Assembly (NCBI GenBank): GCA_947258585.1
Contig: CAMYIZ010000011.1
Coordinates: 1-35,364 of the forward strand
Origin: an uncultured Haliea sp.
GTDB taxonomy: Bacteria > Pseudomonadota > Gammaproteobacteria > Pseudomonadales > Halieaceae
Reading direction: 5' to 3'
DNA: 35,364 bases
Part shown: positions 1-9,036 of the stretch, in pieces
Layout of the letters: each line of letters starts with the position of its first letter
Position numbering within the stretch: position 1 is the stretch's first letter
Translations under genes and position numbers: made by a program
The notes under the pieces: generated by a model
Database searches by the model: none
Seen by the model: only the letters and a program-made list of their open reading frames with translations
What the model was told of the DNA's origin: nothing

Positions 1-682
1 CCACCGGCAGGCCTTCCGCCGCCTGGCCCATGACCAGGGAGGCGGCCCCGGCGAGCTCATCGGCGACCGCGGGCTCGGTGACCTCCAGCCGGTTGCCGAA
101 ACGGTCCTGGCCGCCAATCTGGTTGAACAACGGGTCCAGCCCGGCTGTGCCCAGGGCCATGCCCACGGTACCGATGCGCCAGGCGCGGCCGGCGCTGTCG
201 TTGATGATGATTTGCGGCGCGACACCACAGCGCAGCGCCAGCGCCTCGCGCAGCGCTGCCGCGGAGGCGTCACAGTCCTCCGGGAGCAGCAGCACCTGTG
301 GATCCTCGGGGCTGTTGCGGATATTGGAGCGATCGATGCCGGCGTTCGCATGCACATAGCCACAGCGATGCTCGACGATGATCACGCCGGGGCGCACTCG
401 CAAGACCTCCCGTGACTCCTGCAGGATCAGCTCCACCAGCCGCGGATCCTTGTCCGCCTCCCGGGCCAGCTCCAGCGCCCGGGAGCCCGGCTGTACCTCC
501 GCCAGGCGGCGATAACGCCCCTCGGCCTTGGACACGATCTTCTGCGCCAGGACCAGTACGTCACCGTCTTCCAGGGCAAGCCCGTTGGCCTCCAGGCTGG
601 CGGCGATCAGTGCCGCCAGGTCATCCCCCGGCACCACCTCGGGAAACTGCTCCAGGGGAATCAGCTCGAGGCGTGCACTCAT
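1..682 (-). CDS. cofE: Coenzyme F420-0:L-glutamate ligase (CofE family), 3' end cut by window edge
   Basis: I translated this by hand from the minus strand. It starts at an ATG at 682-680 and stays open to the window edge, giving about 227 residues without a stop. CofE adds glutamate residues to F420-0 to make mature cofactor F420, using GTP in the cytoplasm. Family-typical stretches are visible: GDVLVLAQKIVSKAEGR near residue 40, RLVELILQESREVLRVRPG near 80-95, and VEHRCGYVHANAGIDRSN near 105. The start overlaps the stop of the upstream F420-dependent NADP reductase gene in an ATGA arrangement, so the two are probably translationally coupled. The remaining F420 biosynthesis genes would have to lie left of position 1 or elsewhere. 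Some proteins carry an extra C-terminal FbiB-type domain, and the truncation prevents me from checking for it. Confidence 0.88.
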   Translation of the reverse strand, partial: MSARLELIPLEQFPEVVPGDDLAALIAASLEANGLALEDGDVLVLAQKIVSKAEGRYRRLAEVQPGSRALELAREADKDPRLVELILQESREVLRVRPGVIIVEHRCGYVHANAGIDRSNIRNSPEDPQVLLLPEDCDASAAALREALALRCGVAPQIIINDSAGRAWRIGTVGMALGTAGLDPLFNQIGGQDRFGNRLEVTEPAVADELAGAASLVMGQAAEGLPV

Positions 683-1365
683 TCATGGCTGTCCAGACCG
701 GAAATGCGAATCCCGGCGTGGCAGCTGTACTGCTTGTTGATGGTGATCAGCACCGAGGTCAGCGCCTCGGCTGCCGCGGCGTTGGCAATCATGCCGGCAT
801 GGAAACCGCGAAGCCCGGCGGCCTCAACCAGTTTGATCACTTCCGCACGGGCGTCTTTCTTGTCACCACAGACCAGCACGTCGCAGTCCACGGCCCCGGT
901 ATCCTGCAGGTGCGCCGCGGCGACATTCTGGAACGCGGACACCACGGCCACGCCCTCCCCCAGCAAGTCCTGGGCGATCTGACCCGCGCTGCCCTCCGGC
1001 GGCAGCTGTACCCTCGCTACTCGCGGCGGTACCAGTGGCACCGTGACGTCGATCAGGATCTTGCCCTGCAGGGCCGGCGCTACCAGCTCCAGGGTGGATT
1101 TCTGGTGACTGAAGGGCACGGTGAGAGCCACGATGTCAGCAGCCTCGGCGGCGGCCAGGTTTTCCATGGCCTCGACGTTCACCCCAGCGGTACCGCGGGA
1201 GGCCATGACGTCGCGCAGGTCGGTGGCGGCAGCCTCGGCTTTGTCCTGGGTACGCGAGCCGATAATGACGCGGTAGCCCGCCTGTGCCCAGCGCCGTGCG
1301 AGCCCCGTTCCCAGATCGCCGGTACCGCCGAGAATGGCGAGGACCGGGAGTGATTCAGTTGTCAT
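679..1365 (-). CDS. npdG: F420-dependent NADP oxidoreductase (NpdG/Fno family)
   Basis: 228 residues, close to the usual family length. The enzyme moves hydride between NADP(H) and the deazaflavin F420, so it would supply reduced F420 in the cytoplasm. The N-terminus has the dinucleotide-binding stretch LAILGGTGDLGTGLARRWA at about residues 8-26, followed by IGSR, where the NADP phosphate is usually bound. Later stretches VSAFQNVAAAHL and CDVLVCGDKKDA match the pattern I know from the archaeal Fno protein. A CofE gene overlaps it directly downstream, which supports the F420 assignment over a general NADP-binding reductase. A modest AGGA ribosome site lies about 9 bases before the ATG. The divergent neighbour at 1570 leaves 204 bases for promoters, in which I found no convincing hexamer pair. 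Confidence 0.87.
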   Translation of the reverse strand: MTTESLPVLAILGGTGDLGTGLARRWAQAGYRVIIGSRTQDKAEAAATDLRDVMASRGTAGVNVEAMENLAAAEAADIVALTVPFSHQKSTLELVAPALQGKILIDVTVPLVPPRVARVQLPPEGSAGQIAQDLLGEGVAVVSAFQNVAAAHLQDTGAVDCDVLVCGDKKDARAEVIKLVEAAGLRGFHAGMIANAAAAEALTSVLITINKQYSCHAGIRISGLDSHE

Positions 1366-1569
1366 AGGTTCATTCCTGCTTGCTTGGTGAAGGGACTGAT
1401 GGTTCAGCTAAGTCTACCGAGACCGCCTCTCTCTGCCCGGAAAATGATCGTGACCCCGCCGGCATTTCCCGATCCCGGGGAAGGGGGTAGGATGCACAGG
1501 GCCGGGGCATATTAGGCAATTCACCTGCCGATCACAAGTTGCCACACGACAGCAGCAAGGAGCGATGAC

Positions 1570-2352
1570 ATGCACAATCCCATGGATTTCAGTGGCCGCA
1601 CGGTGTTGGTAACCGGGGGTGGCAAGGGGGTCGGCAGGGGTATCAGTGAACGTTTCCTGGCAGCCGGCGCCGACGTGGCCATCTGCGGTCGCAATCCGCC
1701 CGGGACGCTGCCCGCGGTAGACGGCCGCGAGGCCTTTTTCGTGGCCTGCGACGTCCGCCGCCACGAGCAGCTGGAAACCCTGGTAAATACCATTGTCGAT
1801 CGCTTTGGGCGCCTGGATGTGCTGGTCAACAACGCCGGAGGAGCCCCCCACGCCGACGCCGCAACCGCCTCGCCGCGTTTTCACGAATCCATTATCGCCC
1901 TCAACCTGACATCGGCGCTGCACGCCGCCCAGCTCGCCAACCGGGTCATGCAGCAGCAGGCGGACGGCGGCAGCATCATAAACATCGCCAGCGTCAGCAC
2001 CATCCGCCCCTCACCGGGTACCGCAGCCTACGGCGCGGCCAAGGCCGGCCTGGTCAATCTGGGGCACTCGCTGGCGGTCGAGTGGGGCCCGAAAGTTCGT
2101 ATCAACGCCATTGTCGTGGGGCTGGTCGAGACCGAGCAGGCACACCTCCACTACGGTGACGCAGAGGGCGTGGCCGCGGTGGGCCGCACCATCCCGCTGG
2201 GTCGCATGGCGGTGCCGGGGGATATCGGCAATACCTGCCTGTTTCTCGCTTCGCCCCTCGCTTCCTACATCAGTGGCAGCAGCATCGCCGTGCACGGTGG
2301 CGGCGAGAAGCCGGCCTTCCTGCAGGCCGCCAACGCGAGCACCGGCGGGTGA
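1570..2352 (+). CDS. Short-chain dehydrogenase/reductase (classical SDR)
   Basis: 260 residues, the normal length for a classical SDR. The Rossmann motif TGGGKGVGRG is at residues 15-24, NNAG at 87-90, the catalytic serine at Ser141, and the YxxxK pair at Tyr154 and Lys158, so all catalytic residues are present. The substrate cannot be read from sequence. The start at 1570 is supported by AAGGAG at 1557-1562. A closer ATG at 1565 is out of frame. The stop overlaps the GTG start of the PQQ-dependent dehydrogenase (GTGA), which suggests translational coupling and perhaps sequential oxidation of one substrate. This is one of two SDRs in the window; the other is at 30751-31614. Confidence 0.9.
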   Translation: MHNPMDFSGRTVLVTGGGKGVGRGISERFLAAGADVAICGRNPPGTLPAVDGREAFFVACDVRRHEQLETLVNTIVDRFGRLDVLVNNAGGAPHADAATASPRFHESIIALNLTSALHAAQLANRVMQQQADGGSIINIASVSTIRPSPGTAAYGAAKAGLVNLGHSLAVEWGPKVRINAIVVGLVETEQAHLHYGDAEGVAAVGRTIPLGRMAVPGDIGNTCLFLASPLASYISGSSIAVHGGGEKPAFLQAANASTGG

Positions 2353-4346
2353 GCCCCCGCCACAGGCTGGGCGCACTGGCGCTGGCACTGGGTCTGGCAG
2401 CGGGCTGCCACGGCGCCCAGGAGGCGGGGCCGGGCACATTGCGCGGCGAGGCCCCCGTCGCCGGCTGGCCCAATTACGGCGGCCGCGACGCCAGCCAGTT
2501 CAGCCCGCTGATGGAGATTACCCCGGACAATGTGGGGGAGCTGGAGCTGGCCTGGGAGCACCGCTCCGGTGACTACAGCGACGGCAGCGGCGACTGGGGC
2601 CTGACCTCCTTCCAGGTCACCCCCGTGGTCGACGGCGACACCCTGTACTACTGCACACCGTTTGGCCGCGTCTTCGCCCTTGACGCGAATACCGGCACCG
2701 AGCGCTGGCGGTTCGACCCCGAGGTGCAAAACCGCCGCAGCGGTGTCTACCCGGCAGTCTGCCGCGGCGTCTCCCTGTGGCGGGCCAGTGACCCGCGGGA
2801 AGCCGCCGGCAGCTGCGGGCAGCGGGTCCTGTACGGCACCCGCGACGCGGAACTGATCGCCCTGGATGCGGCCACTGGCAAGCCCTGCACGGACTTCGGC
2901 GACAACGGTCGGGTTTCATTGCGAGAAGACATTACCGGCGGAGAGCCGCTGGTGTACTACCCGACCTCGCCACCCTGGATACAGAACGATGTCGCCGTCA
3001 TCGGCGCCCTGGTACCGGACAATGAACGCAAGGACGCGCCCTCCGGCTTAGTGCGCGCCTTCGATGTGCGCAGTGGCAAGCTGGTCTGGGCCTGGGAACC
3101 GGTGCCGGAAGACTATCGGGAACGGCACCGGGACAGTCTCGGCAACGCCCGCTATCACCAGGGCAGCCCCAACGTCTGGGCTCCCATTGCGGGCGATCCC
3201 GAGCGGGGCCTGGTCTACGTGCCCACGGGCAACCCGGCACCCGACCTGTTCGCCGGGGAACGCGACGGTATTGACACCTACGGCTCCTCGGTGGTGGCCC
3301 TGGACGACCGCAGCGGCGAACTGCGCTGGTATTTCCAGACGGTGCACCACGATGTCTGGGACTACGATGTGGCCTCCCAACCTACCCTGTTCCGGATTCC
3401 CGGCGTCGGCGCCGGACGCCCGGGGCTGGCCCAGGCCACCAAGATGGGCCATGTTTTCCTGCTCGACCGGGAGACCGGCGAGCCGCTGTACCCGGTGGAG
3501 GAGCGCCCGGTGCCCGGGGATGGCGTAGCCGGTGAAAAACTGTCACCAACCCAGCCCTTCCCCACCCATCCGCCACCACTGCACCTGCCCGAGCGCCTGG
3601 GGCCGGAGCACATGGACGGATTTGTCTGGCTGGACAAGCTGGCCTGCCGGCGGGAGCTGGCCAAATACCGCAACGAGGGCATGTTTACCCCGCCCAGCCT
3701 GGAGGGCAGCATTATCTACCCCACCACCACCGGCGGCATCAACTGGGGTGGCATCAGCATCGACTCGCAGCGGGGCCTGCTGATCGTAAACCAGATGCAC
3801 CTGGCCTCGGTGGTCCAGCTGATCCCGCGGGCAGAGTACGATGCGCTGAACCCGGAACCCGGCTACCCGCTGGAGCACTACGCGATGGCCGGCAGCCCCT
3901 ATGGCGTGCGCCGCTTTCCGCTGATGTCGCCCCTGGGCGCACCCTGCAATCCGCGCCCCTGGGGCAGCCTGACGGCGGTGGACCTGCGCACCGGAGAAAC
4001 CGTGTGGACCCGCAGCCTCGGCAATACCCGCGGCCAGGCTCCCTGGCCCTTCTGGTTCGATGCCGGCAGCCCCAATGCCGGAGGCCCACTGACCACCGCC
4101 TCCGGCCTGGTGTTCATCGCCGCCACCACGGACTCACGCTTCCGCGCCTTCGCCAGCGCCAGCGGCGAGTTGCTGTGGCAGTACGACCTGCCGTTTACCG
4201 GCAATGCCACCCCGCTCAGCTACCGCACACACCCCCAGGGACGTCAGTTCGTGGTACTCGCGGCCGGCGGGCATGGGTGGTCCGAGGCCGGTGACGCCCT
4301 GCTGGCGTTCAGTTTGCCAGCGGCTCCCCCGCAGGACCGGGAGTAA
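2349..4346 (+). CDS. PQQ-dependent dehydrogenase, glucose/quinate dehydrogenase-like, probable lipoprotein or periplasmic protein
   Basis: 665 residues with a GTG start that overlaps the SDR stop. The N-terminus has a short hydrophobic segment ending in LAAGC (Cys20), a plausible though not perfect lipobox. The enzyme would then be periplasmic and attached to a membrane. The mature part begins with WPNYGGRDASQFSPL and ITPDNVGELELAW, a typical opening of the eight-bladed quinoprotein fold of the glucose/quinate/shikimate dehydrogenase group. The C-terminal stretch GSPNAGGPLTTASGLVFIA and the ending VVLAAGGHG also match that group. The membrane domain of about five helices found in classical quinoprotein glucose dehydrogenase is absent, so another electron acceptor is needed. 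The substrate is unknown, and no PQQ synthesis genes are in the window. Confidence 0.86.
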   Translation: MSPRHRLGALALALGLAAGCHGAQEAGPGTLRGEAPVAGWPNYGGRDASQFSPLMEITPDNVGELELAWEHRSGDYSDGSGDWGLTSFQVTPVVDGDTLYYCTPFGRVFALDANTGTERWRFDPEVQNRRSGVYPAVCRGVSLWRASDPREAAGSCGQRVLYGTRDAELIALDAATGKPCTDFGDNGRVSLREDITGGEPLVYYPTSPPWIQNDVAVIGALVPDNERKDAPSGLVRAFDVRSGKLVWAWEPVPEDYRERHRDSLGNARYHQGSPNVWAPIAGDPERGLVYVPTGNPAPDLFAGERDGIDTYGSSVVALDDRSGELRWYFQTVHHDVWDYDVASQPTLFRIPGVGAGRPGLAQATKMGHVFLLDRETGEPLYPVEERPVPGDGVAGEKLSPTQPFPTHPPPLHLPERLGPEHMDGFVWLDKLACRRELAKYRNEGMFTPPSLEGSIIYPTTTGGINWGGISIDSQRGLLIVNQMHLASVVQLIPRAEYDALNPEPGYPLEHYAMAGSPYGVRRFPLMSPLGAPCNPRPWGSLTAVDLRTGETVWTRSLGNTRGQAPWPFWFDAGSPNAGGPLTTASGLVFIAATTDSRFRAFASASGELLWQYDLPFTGNATPLSYRTHPQGRQFVVLAAGGHGWSEAGDALLAFSLPAAPPQDRE

Positions 4347-4422
4347 TTTCCAGCGTTGCCTGAACCCTGTTCCTGACTGGCATTTCTCTGTTATTCACTA
4401 CTCCGGGTAATCCGTCTATGTG

Positions 4423-4491
4423 GCTGTGGCCGCACTGACCGCAGCATCAAACCCTGCCGGATGTGATAGGCGCCAGGAGCTTACAGGCGCC
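4423..4491. terminator. Two small hairpins between convergent genes, possible weak terminator
   Basis: The PQQ dehydrogenase (plus) and the PilZ gene (minus) converge here with 167 bases between them. One hairpin pairs GCTGTGG (4423-4429) with CCGCAGC (4439-4445) with one mismatch. A second pairs the two copies of GGCGCC at 4469-4474 and 4486-4491 around an 11-base loop. Neither is followed by a clear T-run, so a termination role is inferred mainly from position. Confidence 0.22.
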
Positions 4492-4513
4492 CTCCAACGG
4501 ACTCGCTGTCGGA

Positions 4514-5101
4514 TCAATGACTTTGCATTCGACTGGAAACCCACCTTTCCTCGAGTCGGCGCACCATTTTCAACAGGGGGTCGGGCGGGTCTATACTCCC
4601 GCTGTCTTTGAAGGATTCCGGGAACATCAAGCCGTATCCGTTTTCCGCCGCTCGCTTGATAACAGCATGGCTCCGGTACACAACACCTTCGAGGGAAAAC
4701 TCTACACTCAGCTGCGAGTCCACGGGCAGATCGTGCTTCCGCCCGCCTGCCAGTTCCACCAGAGCACCTATGTAGCTGATATCCCGGACTTTACCCGGAA
4801 TACCAGCCTCATCGGGATAATCGACTTTAACCTGCAGACCAAAGGAGTCATGAATCGGCACACGAAACGCCCTTCTCTCGCACCTTCCGGAAAGGTTGGA
4901 GAGATACTGCATAAGATCAGAGAGGTTCTCAACGCCGATAGCAATCCGGGCTTTCGCGGATTTTTCTTCTATCAACAAAGCCTTTCCATCGGAGGAAAAA
5001 CTGACATCCCCGATAATCAGGTTTGCAATCGATAACGAAGACTGTTCCTTCCCTGGGGATTTCGCCCTTTTGGTTTCCCTGGCGCTCTTTAACTTGAACA
5101 T
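4514..5101 (-). CDS. PilZ domain protein (probable c-di-GMP effector)
   Basis: 195 residues. The PilZ domain runs from about residue 73 to 165, with the two c-di-GMP-binding signatures: RxxxR at Arg76-Arg80 (RRAFR) and DxSxxG at 107-112 (DISYIG). Binding the second messenger would let the protein signal to an unknown partner, for example one controlling motility or surface growth. The first 70 residues have no motif I recognise. The start is supported by the strong site GAGGGGGG just upstream of the ATG. The gene faces away from the GGDEF-EAL protein at 5533, so maker or breaker and receiver of c-di-GMP sit side by side. Confidence 0.88.
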   Translation of the reverse strand: MFKLKSARETKRAKSPGKEQSSLSIANLIIGDVSFSSDGKALLIEEKSAKARIAIGVENLSDLMQYLSNLSGRCERRAFRVPIHDSFGLQVKVDYPDEAGIPGKVRDISYIGALVELAGGRKHDLPVDSQLSVEFSLEGVVYRSHAVIKRAAENGYGLMFPESFKDSGSIDPPDPLLKMVRRLEERWVSSRMQSH

Positions 5102-5532
5102 AACAACCCCCCTCTCATTTTCCAGCCCGGCGGCTCCGTTCGAAATACCCGGGGTAGCCGCATCTCTACCAGCGGGAGTCTTTGCACTGCCCAGCGGGGA
5201 GGACGCCTATTGAATCGGGGAACTGCCGCAACAGCTGACGTACAGGCCTGCGGAGCACTGACACACCCCCGCACTTTCGCTAAATGAAGGTAAACTCCCC
5301 GGTTTGTCTCACCGGCGACACCGTAACAGTCGAAATCCGCGGGTTCAACCACACCCCGACAACCTCCTTGATACGCTCGATACCCGACAAATACGAGTCT
5401 GGCCCACCCGGGGAAATTTGTGAGAACACATCGCTGCACCGCCAACACGGGTGATTCACGAGGTACCTGCGGGCCTATTCTTCCACGTCACCCTTGACGG
5501 TATACTGACCCTTTTTAAGGGGAGGAAGCCGC
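5102..5532. other. Divergent intergenic region, no convincing gene
   Basis: 431 bases between the divergent PilZ and DUF1631-GGDEF-EAL genes. The open frame on the minus strand here (5089-5448) overlaps the PilZ start, has no family resemblance and no good ribosome site, so I do not call it a gene. The region should hold the promoters for both neighbours. The only fair hexamer I see is the TATACT listed separately. Confidence 0.6.
5501..5525 (+). promoter_or_regulatory. Candidate -10 box and strong ribosome site that fixes a TTG start
   Basis: TATACT at 5501-5506 differs from the -10 consensus by one base. The -35 position at normal spacing (TTCTTC, 5478-5483) is poor, so the promoter may need an activator. 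GGGGAGGAA begins at 5519 and lies about 7 bases before the TTG at 5533. The reading frame has no ATG near its start, so this site decides the start codon. Confidence 0.4.
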
Positions 5533-8500
5533 TTGAGTCTGCTGGACAGTTACCGGGCACTCAGCGAGCGCGAGCTTCAGGAACGATTCAATGAGTTCCT
5601 CGAGGAGCTCAGCGATCACCTGTTGAGTATTAACCCTGGCTGGCAACCCGGGCAGGCCAGTCGCAGCACAGTGGCCGAGGGCGTCACCATTCTGCAGATG
5701 CAGCGCAAGCGCATGGTCGCCAGCTACCTGGAGCAACTCCGCCAATTCCACGCCAACCTCACTCCGCCGCCCTCGGAACTGAACCAGTGGTCGGACCTGA
5801 TCGACGAGGGCGGCACGCTCGACCTGGTGGACCTGAACAGCTTCGAGGATTTCCTCGCTATCGAGCGCATCGTCGCCATCGGCGAGGATTTGTATCGCGT
5901 GCCGCTTGAGGCACTGCAGATCCGCGTCGCCGAGCTGGTGAACGCCGACCCTATGCAGCTGCGCCTGCCCGAACACGTTGCGCAGCTGAGCCGGGCGCTT
6001 CAGCTGGTACTGGAAGAGTTCCATGTACCGCACCGGCTGACACCCCGAATCTACGACTATTTCGTCACTCACTTCATTCGCCACCTGGGAAAGTTCTTTG
6101 CCACGCTAAACGATCACCTGGTGACAGCCGGGCTACGGCCGGAGCTGGAGGCCGAGATTCGCAGCAGCGGCTCCAGGCTGAAGAAGCCGGAACAACCCCA
6201 CCGGCGCCCGCCGCCACAACCCGGCCGCGAACAGCCCGCCGCGAGCGCGGCCGAAGCCGTGACCGAAATTCCCCATGCCAGCACGGCGGGAGCCCCTGCA
6301 GCCCGGATTGAGCAGGCGCCAGCGAACGCGGCACCATCACGGCCCCAGCAACTCTACAACTCTGTCATCAACGCCCTGAATTTCAAGCGCGAAGCCGAAA
6401 GCGCTGGGCCGGCGGTGGGCAGCAGCGGTCCCGTCGCAGATGCCCAGAGCGTGGTGACTGCCCTGAGTCTGCTCCAGAATAATGCCGAGGCACTGGAGAA
6501 AATACAGCGCGCCGGGTCAATCGCTGACTACCTCGTCACGCACACGGGTGGCTCGCAGGGGCTGGAAGCCGGCAGCGGCCTCAGCGCCGAGAATCGTAAC
6601 CAGCTGGAGCTGGTGGAGAGTTTGTTCAGCACTATCCGATCCCAGCTCGACATCAGCAGTGAACTGAAACCGGCACTGGACAATTTGCTGGTTCCCCTGG
6701 CACGGCTGGCGCTGCTGGAACCACACTTTTTCCTCGACCCGGAGCACCCCGCGCGCAGCCTGGTCGACAAGCTGGCGGTGCTGGCAAGCTCGGCAAATTT
6801 CCCCAACCGGATGCTGGAATCCAGGGTCGAAGCCATCGTCGACACCATAGTCACCGATTTTGATCGTGACACCGCAGTATTCGAGCAGGCACTGGCCGGG
6901 GTGGAAAAGCTCGTGCAACAGCAGGCCCACGCCCATGCGCGCAACGTCGAGAGGGTGGTCAGGACCCAGGAGGGCAAGGAGCGTCTGCACCGCGCCCGCG
7001 CCGCCGTGGAGGTCGCTGTCCAGGACACTCTGTCAGGGGCCGAGACTCCCAAGGTACTTGTGGACCTCATCGACAGTGGCTGGCGCGACCTGATGGTACT
7101 CACCCATGTCAAGCAGGGACCGGACAGCCAGGAATGGCAAGAGCAGCTCCGGACCCTGGAGCTGCTGGCGTCCTGGCTGGCGCAGCAACAGCAGGGCGAC
7201 GTCGACGAGGATCTGCTGGTCGGACGCAGTCTGGAAGCAGAGCCCTTCATCGACCTGCTGGAACAGCAGGTCAATGCCGCCCTCCCCGGCAACGTATCCA
7301 TTCAGAATGTACTCGATGAATTGCGTGCCATCCTCGCCGGCGAGACACCGATCCTGGTGGCGCCGGGCGGCCTGCCTGGCGCGAGCAGAGAGGCCGCCGA
7401 CGACAGGCTCCCAAAGGACAGCGACAGGACCCCGCGCCTGCGGCGCTGGCTGCGGCGCGTGGAAGAACTGAGCACCGGCAGCTGGCTGAACTACCACGAC
7501 AGGACAGGCCAGCGACATCGAATGCAACTGGCCTGGATCAGCGACGACGGCAAGCGCTACCTGTTCGTCAATGATCGCGGGCAGAAAGTGGCTGAATTGG
7601 GTAAGGTACAGCTGGCCCGCGAGCTCAGCCGGGGTGCGCAGCCACCGGCGCCGGCCGACAAGCTGTCGGTCGTTGACCAGAGCATGTACGGCACTCTGGA
7701 ACATGTGCAGAGGACCCTGAGCTTTACCCGCAATCACGACGCCCTGACCCGCCTGATCAATCGCGAGACCTTCCTTGAGCAACTGGGGCGCACCTTGCGC
7801 CACGCGCAGCAGCACCAGTCCCAGCATGCCATGCTGTGGCTCAATATCGACCAGTTCAAGCTCGTCAACTCGGTCTACGACCGAATAAGCGGCAACCAGG
7901 TCCTGCTGGAGTTCTCGCGCCTGCTGGCGCAGCTGCACGGCAAGAAAACCTCCTCTGCCCGACTGGGCGCTGACGAGTTCGCCGTGTTACTGGTGGACCG
8001 TGACCTGGAGCAGGCGCAGGCGATTGCCGAGAAAATTCGCGCTGACATCGCGGCCAGCAGCGTGGAGATCGACGGCGAGAAAGTCTCGTTCACCGTATCC
8101 ATCGGCATCGCCCCGATTCTTGACTACAGCCCCGGCGTCAACCAGGTCATGGCCAACGCCCAGAGCGCCATGCAGCGGGCCAAGCAACTGGGGCGCAACC
8201 GGGTGGAACAATACCGGGACAGCGAGGATGCCGTGAAGGACTACCGCTACGAGCAGCGCCGGTCCCGTGAAGCACTGGAGGAAGCACTGCAGAGCGAACG
8301 GTTCGTCCTCCGGGCCCAGCCGATCGCCAAGACTGCGGTGGCCGGCCACCTGCCCGTTACCCGCCACTACGAGCTATTGCTCGCCATCCGCGACAAGGAC
8401 GGCAACCTGACTTCACCGGCAACCTTCATCGGCTCGGCCGAGCGCTACGGCTTCATGACTCTGGTGGATCGCTGGGTCGTCCGCGAAGCTTTTCGCTGGA

Positions 8501-9036
8501 TCAGCTCACTCATGGACGCGCAGAAAGTTGTGCCCAACCTGTCCATCAACCTGTCCGGTTCCAGCGTTACCGACGATGCTTTCCTCGACTACCTGTTCGA
8601 GCAGATCTCCGAATTCGGTGTGGGCACCAACCGACTCTGTTTCGAAATCACCGAGACCGGGACCATCTCCAACCTGGTCAAGGCCGCGGACTTCGTCCGC
8701 GCCTTCCGCAACATCGGCTGCAAGTTCTCCATCGACGACTTCGGCACCGGCCTCGCCAGTCACAACTACCTGCGCGAGCTTCCGGTCGACTATGTAAAAA
8801 TCGATGGCAGCTTTATCACCAGCATCCACGAGAACCGCAATGACTACGCGATGGTGCACTCCATCAACGACCTGGCCCACTTCCTGGGGCAGGAAACCAT
8901 CGCCGAGTCGGTCGAAAACGAGGCCATCATCGCCAAGTTACAGGAGATTGGCGTGGATTACCTCCAGGGCTGGGGCATCGGTCGGCCCAAGCCCCTGGCA
9001 GAGGTGGCACTGGACCTCCTGAGCCTGGAAACATAA
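5533..9036 (+). CDS. DUF1631-GGDEF-EAL protein (c-di-GMP signalling)
   Basis: 1167 residues from a TTG start with a strong GGGGAGG site. Residues 1 to about 720 are a DUF1631-type region, ending in a segment with WLNYHDRTGQRHRMQLAWIS and RYLFVNDRGQKV. The GGDEF domain covers roughly 726-895, beginning HDALTRLINRETF. Its signature is GADEF (812-816) instead of GGDEF, so cyclase activity is doubtful. The EAL domain covers roughly 915-1160. The EAL signature reads ELL (947-949), but the other phosphodiesterase landmarks are present: DDFGTG (1068-1073), Lys1089, Glu1125 and Glu1128. The protein is therefore more likely to break down c-di-GMP, or to sense it, than to make it. No transmembrane segment is evident. 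The stop overlaps the LuxR-type gene (TAATG). Confidence 0.9.
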   Translation: MSLLDSYRALSERELQERFNEFLEELSDHLLSINPGWQPGQASRSTVAEGVTILQMQRKRMVASYLEQLRQFHANLTPPPSELNQWSDLIDEGGTLDLVDLNSFEDFLAIERIVAIGEDLYRVPLEALQIRVAELVNADPMQLRLPEHVAQLSRALQLVLEEFHVPHRLTPRIYDYFVTHFIRHLGKFFATLNDHLVTAGLRPELEAEIRSSGSRLKKPEQPHRRPPPQPGREQPAASAAEAVTEIPHASTAGAPAARIEQAPANAAPSRPQQLYNSVINALNFKREAESAGPAVGSSGPVADAQSVVTALSLLQNNAEALEKIQRAGSIADYLVTHTGGSQGLEAGSGLSAENRNQLELVESLFSTIRSQLDISSELKPALDNLLVPLARLALLEPHFFLDPEHPARSLVDKLAVLASSANFPNRMLESRVEAIVDTIVTDFDRDTAVFEQALAGVEKLVQQQAHAHARNVERVVRTQEGKERLHRARAAVEVAVQDTLSGAETPKVLVDLIDSGWRDLMVLTHVKQGPDSQEWQEQLRTLELLASWLAQQQQGDVDEDLLVGRSLEAEPFIDLLEQQVNAALPGNVSIQNVLDELRAILAGETPILVAPGGLPGASREAADDRLPKDSDRTPRLRRWLRRVEELSTGSWLNYHDRTGQRHRMQLAWISDDGKRYLFVNDRGQKVAELGKVQLARELSRGAQPPAPADKLSVVDQSMYGTLEHVQRTLSFTRNHDALTRLINRETFLEQLGRTLRHAQQHQSQHAMLWLNIDQFKLVNSVYDRISGNQVLLEFSRLLAQLHGKKTSSARLGADEFAVLLVDRDLEQAQAIAEKIRADIAASSVEIDGEKVSFTVSIGIAPILDYSPGVNQVMANAQSAMQRAKQLGRNRVEQYRDSEDAVKDYRYEQRRSREALEEALQSERFVLRAQPIAKTAVAGHLPVTRHYELLLAIRDKDGNLTSPATFIGSAERYGFMTLVDRWVVREAFRWISSLMDAQKVVPNLSINLSGSSVTDDAFLDYLFEQISEFGVGTNRLCFEITETGTISNLVKAADFVRAFRNIGCKFSIDDFGTGLASHNYLRELPVDYVKIDGSFITSIHENRNDYAMVHSINDLAHFLGQETIAESVENEAIIAKLQEIGVDYLQGWGIGRPKPLAEVALDLLSLET

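Noticed and set aside
5089-5448. Open frame of 119 codons on the minus strand between PilZ and the GGDEF-EAL gene
   Set aside because: It overlaps the PilZ start, has no ribosome site and no family resemblance, and has an irregular residue composition.
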